DNA of 7,949 bases from an uncultured Clostridia bacterium (GTDB lineage Bacteria > Bacillota > Clostridia > Oscillospirales > Acutalibacteraceae), in assembly GCA_937912045.1 (NCBI GenBank), contig CALDPI010000196.1:1-7949 (forward strand), in the 5' to 3' direction. This document shows, piece by piece, positions 5,597-7,949 of the stretch. Numbering within the stretch: position 1 is the first letter of the stretch; each line of letters opens with the position of its first letter. The notes beneath the pieces are model-generated. The model saw only the letters and a program-made list of their open reading frames with translations, was not told the origin of the DNA and ran no database searches. Position numbers and translations under genes: made by a program.

Positions 5597-7949
5597 TACT
5601 GATGAATCCTTTCTATGCTGTACACACCGTAAAGCTTGCCGAGGCGGTCCATTATGCTCTTCAAATGCTCTTTGCCTGCGGTTTTGAGTGTTACGGTTGT
5701 GATGCTGTTGCCGTCCTTTGTGCTGCGCGCATTTATGGCGTGGACGGTTACCTTCATATTGTAAAGTGCCGATGTGACGTCAAGCACCATTCCGTCGCGG
5801 TTTATGCCCGAAATCTGCAAGGTTGCCGCAAAATATTCGCTGTTGGGAATATCGTTCCAGCCGGCAGCGACCCAGCGCTCCGGTTCTTGTGATTGGCTTA
5901 TATCCTTCGGCACGTTGCTGCAATCACGCTTGTGAATGGAAACACCGTGTCCGCGTGTTATAAAGCCGATTATGTCGTCCCCCGGAAGCGGTGAACAGCA
6001 TTTTGAAAGCTTAATAAGGCAGTTGTCAATACCCTCTACCACGACACCGTTTGAGGATTTACTGTGGGTTGCAGGCTTTACAACGTCCTCAATTCGCACA
6101 GGCTTTGAGGCCTTTATGAGTGCCTGATAATCATCCTTTATGCGCGGCATTATCTTTGAAAGCAGTACTCCCCCATATCCGATTGCGGCATAAAAATCCT
6201 CCGCGGAGGAGAGGTGCTGCTTTTTGGCAAGGTCTAATATAAAGTTTTCCATTTCCGCGTCGGGCAGGGTTATACCGTTGCGGGAGAACTCACGCTCCAG
6301 CTCGGTTTTACCCGTTTCAATATTCTCTGCTCGGCGTTCCTTTTTAAACCAGCTGCGGATTTTGGATTTTGCCTGGTTGGTGACGGCGATTTTAAGCCAG
6401 TCACGGCTGGGGGCGTGGTTTTGCTGGTTGGTTGTGATAATTTCAATAATCTCACCCGTTTTAACGGTGTGGTTGAGTGGAACGATGCGCCCGTCAACCT
6501 TGGCGCCGACCATTCGAATTCCGACGGCCGAATGTATTGCAAAGGCAAAGTCGACGACGGTTGAGCCAACGGGGAGATTTATGACGTCGCCCTTTGGTGT
6601 AACGGCAAAGACGTCGTCTTGGGCGAGGTCGGTTTTTATGGTCTGAACGATGTCAATGCCGTTTTCATCGTCATTTTGTGCCTCAAGAATCTGTCTTACC
6701 CAGGAAAGACGCTCTTCCATCTTTCTGTCGTCGCGGCTGATGCCCTCTTTGTATTTCCAGTGCGCCGCAATTCCGTATTCTGCCGTGTGGTGCATTTCAT
6801 AGGTTCTGATTTGTATTTCAAACGGAATACCCTCGCGGCTGATTACAGTAGTGTGGAGTGACTGATACATATTGGGCTTGGGTGTCGATATATAGTCCTT
6901 AAATCTGTTCGGTATCGGGCGGAACATATCGTGCATAATGCCGAGAATATTGTAGCAATCGGCTATGGTATCAACGATGATACGCACTGCATAGATATCA
7001 TAAATTTCGTCAAAATCTCTGCCCTGGACGTACATTTTTCTATATATGCCGTGTATTGATTTTACGCGGCTTTCGATTGTGATGTTTGTTTCCGGCAGGA
7101 CCTCGTGCAGATGCTCCTCTATCCTTTCGCGTATTGTAAAGAGGACCTCCTGACGCTGCTGGCTTTTGAGTGACAAAAGCTCCTCAACCTCGTGATAGGC
7201 GATGGGGTCGAGATGCATAATGGCGAGGTCTTCAAGCTCTTCCTTAAGTGCTCTGATACCGAGGCGGTGTGCTATGGGCGCAAAAATTTCCAACGTTTCG
7301 AGAGATTTTTCCCTCTGCTTTGTGTCGGTCATTACGTCGATTGTGCGCATATTGTGCAGTCGGTCTGCAAGCTTTATGATGATAACGCGAATATCCTCGT
7401 TCATTGCTATGAGCATTTTACGAAGATTTTCCGACCGAAACTCCTCCTTTGAGGTGAACTGGATTTTTCCCAGCTTTGTAACCCCATCCACAAGAATGGC
7501 AATTTCTTCGCCTTTCTCCACCCGGTCTCCAATGCGCTTTTTCATGATAAAGCCCACAGCGGGGTCAATCACATCATCTTTTGTCATGCGCCCGGCCCCC
7601 ATTTTCTGGGCAGCCATGCCAAGGGCCACACCGTCTGTGGCGGAAAGCCAGCCGCTTTCTGGGGCCGATACCGGCCGGATGCAGGGGGCCGTGGGCAGGA
7701 GGGCCGTGTTGTCACAGATATCGGGCATTCCGCCCTGGGCCAGGATCATTTCCTTCAGTTTTTCCACATCTTCTTTTTTGCTGATCTGCAGCGGCGTTGC
7801 CAGACCGGGTCTGTACTCAATAAACAGATTTGCGCCGGGTTCGCCGGTGATCGCCCGCAGACGGCTGACCAGCAGAGCCACTTCCTTCTCCGTGGTGCCG
7901 CCCTGAATGGACTCGTAGTCCGGGTCAAACGCCACGGTCAGGGCATTGC
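5596..7949 (-). CDS. relA: Chimeric open frame: Rel/SpoT (p)ppGpp synthetase with its N-terminus replaced by a nucleoside phosphorylase fragment
   Basis: The main part is the bifunctional Rel protein that makes and breaks (p)ppGpp in the stringent response. Numbering from the GTG at 7935: HD-domain remnant about 142-200 (VDGVTKLGKI, KLADRLHNMRT), synthetase about 285-395 (FDEIYDIYAVRII, RFKD 344-347, EIQIRT 373-378), TGS about 440-500 (DDVFAVTPKGD), a helical stretch, a Cys/His ribosome-binding motif (Cys639, Cys646, Cys647, His663, Cys672), and ACT about 700-779. RFKD is the signature of hydrolase-capable Rel, yet the N-terminal half of the HD domain, with its metal-binding His and HD residues, is absent. 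In its place residues 1-141 read as a different protein (see 7492-7949). The frame stays open to the window edge, so GTG 7935 is not a trusted start. The intact rel start is not here. Either an assembly join or a gene rearrangement would explain this. First gene visible of the rel-dtd operon. Confidence 0.8.
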   Translation of the reverse strand, partial: NALTVAFDPDYESIQGGTTEKEVALLVSRLRAITGEPGANLFIEYRPGLATPLQISKKEDVEKLKEMILAQGGMPDICDNTALLPTAPCIRPVSAPESGWLSATDGVALGMAAQKMGAGRMTKDDVIDPAVGFIMKKRIGDRVEKGEEIAILVDGVTKLGKIQFTSKEEFRSENLRKMLIAMNEDIRVIIIKLADRLHNMRTIDVMTDTKQREKSLETLEIFAPIAHRLGIRALKEELEDLAIMHLDPIAYHEVEELLSLKSQQRQEVLFTIRERIEEHLHEVLPETNITIESRVKSIHGIYRKMYVQGRDFDEIYDIYAVRIIVDTIADCYNILGIMHDMFRPIPNRFKDYISTPKPNMYQSLHTTVISREGIPFEIQIRTYEMHHTAEYGIAAHWKYKEGISRDDRKMEERLSWVRQILEAQNDDENGIDIVQTIKTDLAQDDVFAVTPKGDVINLPVGSTVVDFAFAIHSAVGIRMVGAKVDGRIVPLNHTVKTGEIIEIITTNQQNHAPSRDWLKIAVTNQAKSKIRSWFKKERRAENIETGKTELEREFSRNGITLPDAEMENFILDLAKKQHLSSAEDFYAAIGYGGVLLSKIMPRIKDDYQALIKASKPVRIEDVVKPATHSKSSNGVVVEGIDNCLIKLSKCCSPLPGDDIIGFITRGHGVSIHKRDCSNVPKDISQSQEPERWVAAGWNDIPNSEYFAATLQISGINRDGMVLDVTSALYNMKVTVHAINARSTKDGNSITTVTLKTAGKEHLKSIMDRLGKLYGVYSIERIHQ
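7492..7949 (-). other. Pyrimidine-nucleoside phosphorylase C-terminal fragment joined in frame to rel
   Basis: Residues about 58-148 of the chimeric frame match the C-terminal domain of thymidine/pyrimidine-nucleoside phosphorylase (deoA/pdp family, pyrimidine salvage): LKEMILAQGG, then ALLPTAP, SGWLSATDGVALGMAAQKMGAGR, DDVIDPAVGFIMKKRIGDRVEKGEE. The normal tail after this point is missing, because the sequence switches to Rel. The first 57 residues (beginning AFDPDYESIQGG) do not look like the part of the phosphorylase that should precede it, and I cannot assign them. The segment is about 60% GC against about 48% in neighbouring rel. Its leucine codons are mostly CTG and none of its 12 isoleucines uses ATA, whereas the rel body uses ATA freely. 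It therefore looks foreign to the rest of the window. A single uninterrupted frame means it is not an eroded pseudogene. Confidence 0.7.

Noticed and set aside
7202..7906. Plus-strand 234-residue open frame opposite the phosphorylase-rel join
   Set aside because: Low-complexity Ser/Arg/Phe-rich translation typical of antisense frames in biased coding DNA. The minus frame has recognisable domains on both sides.
7933..7935. GTG at 7935 as the true start of the chimeric gene
   Set aside because: The frame stays open to the window edge and the upstream codons look coding (NALT...). No ribosome site is visible, so the gene is treated as running off the end.
7492..7949. A genuine new phosphorylase-alarmone synthetase fusion enzyme
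   Set aside because: Only part of the phosphorylase C-terminal domain is present, the Rel hydrolase domain is cut in mid-fold, composition changes at the join, and the join lies in shared sequence. This fits a chimera better than a designed domain fusion; kept as a finding, not as a function call.

Overview
The window is a stretch of bacterial chromosome in which every supported gene lies on the minus strand, so transcription runs from high to low coordinates. The protein families and gene order (rel, dtd, a metallo-beta-lactamase-fold hydrolase, hemZ, then a uridine kinase-like protein, followed by a SpoVB-type flippase) point to an anaerobic Bacillota of class Clostridia, probably an uncultured gut or environmental lineage. 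GC is about 48% in the rel lines I counted. No RNA genes, CRISPR arrays, insertion sequences or phage genes are visible.

Reading in the direction of transcription: the right end (about 7949-7492) is GC-rich, about 60% over 7561-7920. It encodes, in one open frame, part of a pyrimidine-nucleoside phosphorylase C-terminal domain that runs without a stop into a Rel/SpoT (p)ppGpp synthetase lacking its first ~100 or more residues. This chimera is the main anomaly. The join falls where both families can encode a similar short peptide (GEEIAIL), which suggests a sequence-assembly join near a contig end more than a natural fusion, although a real rearrangement cannot be excluded.

From 5598 down to 2152 there is a tightly packed operon: rel overlaps dtd by one base (TAATG), dtd is one base from the MBL hydrolase gene, that gene overlaps hemZ by ATGA, and hemZ overlaps the kinase gene by 29 bases. 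The genes combine stringent response, D-aminoacyl-tRNA proofreading, a glyoxalase II-like hydrolase, a radical SAM enzyme and a nucleoside kinase. Their tight spacing implies one transcript with translational coupling.

Directly after the kinase gene is a strong-looking sigma-A-type promoter (TTGAAA, 17-base spacer, TATATT). It drives a small coiled-coil/zinc-ribbon protein gene, which ends at a clear hairpin-and-U-tract terminator. Only 16 bases after that terminator comes an MTA/SAH nucleosidase gene (mtnN-like), followed 10 bases later by a polysaccharide flippase gene of the SpoVB/MurJ superfamily that runs off the left edge.

There is no gene-free stretch longer than 70 bases. Apart from the chimeric right end, the region is ordinary clostridial housekeeping DNA, and I see no convincing new defence or mobile system.
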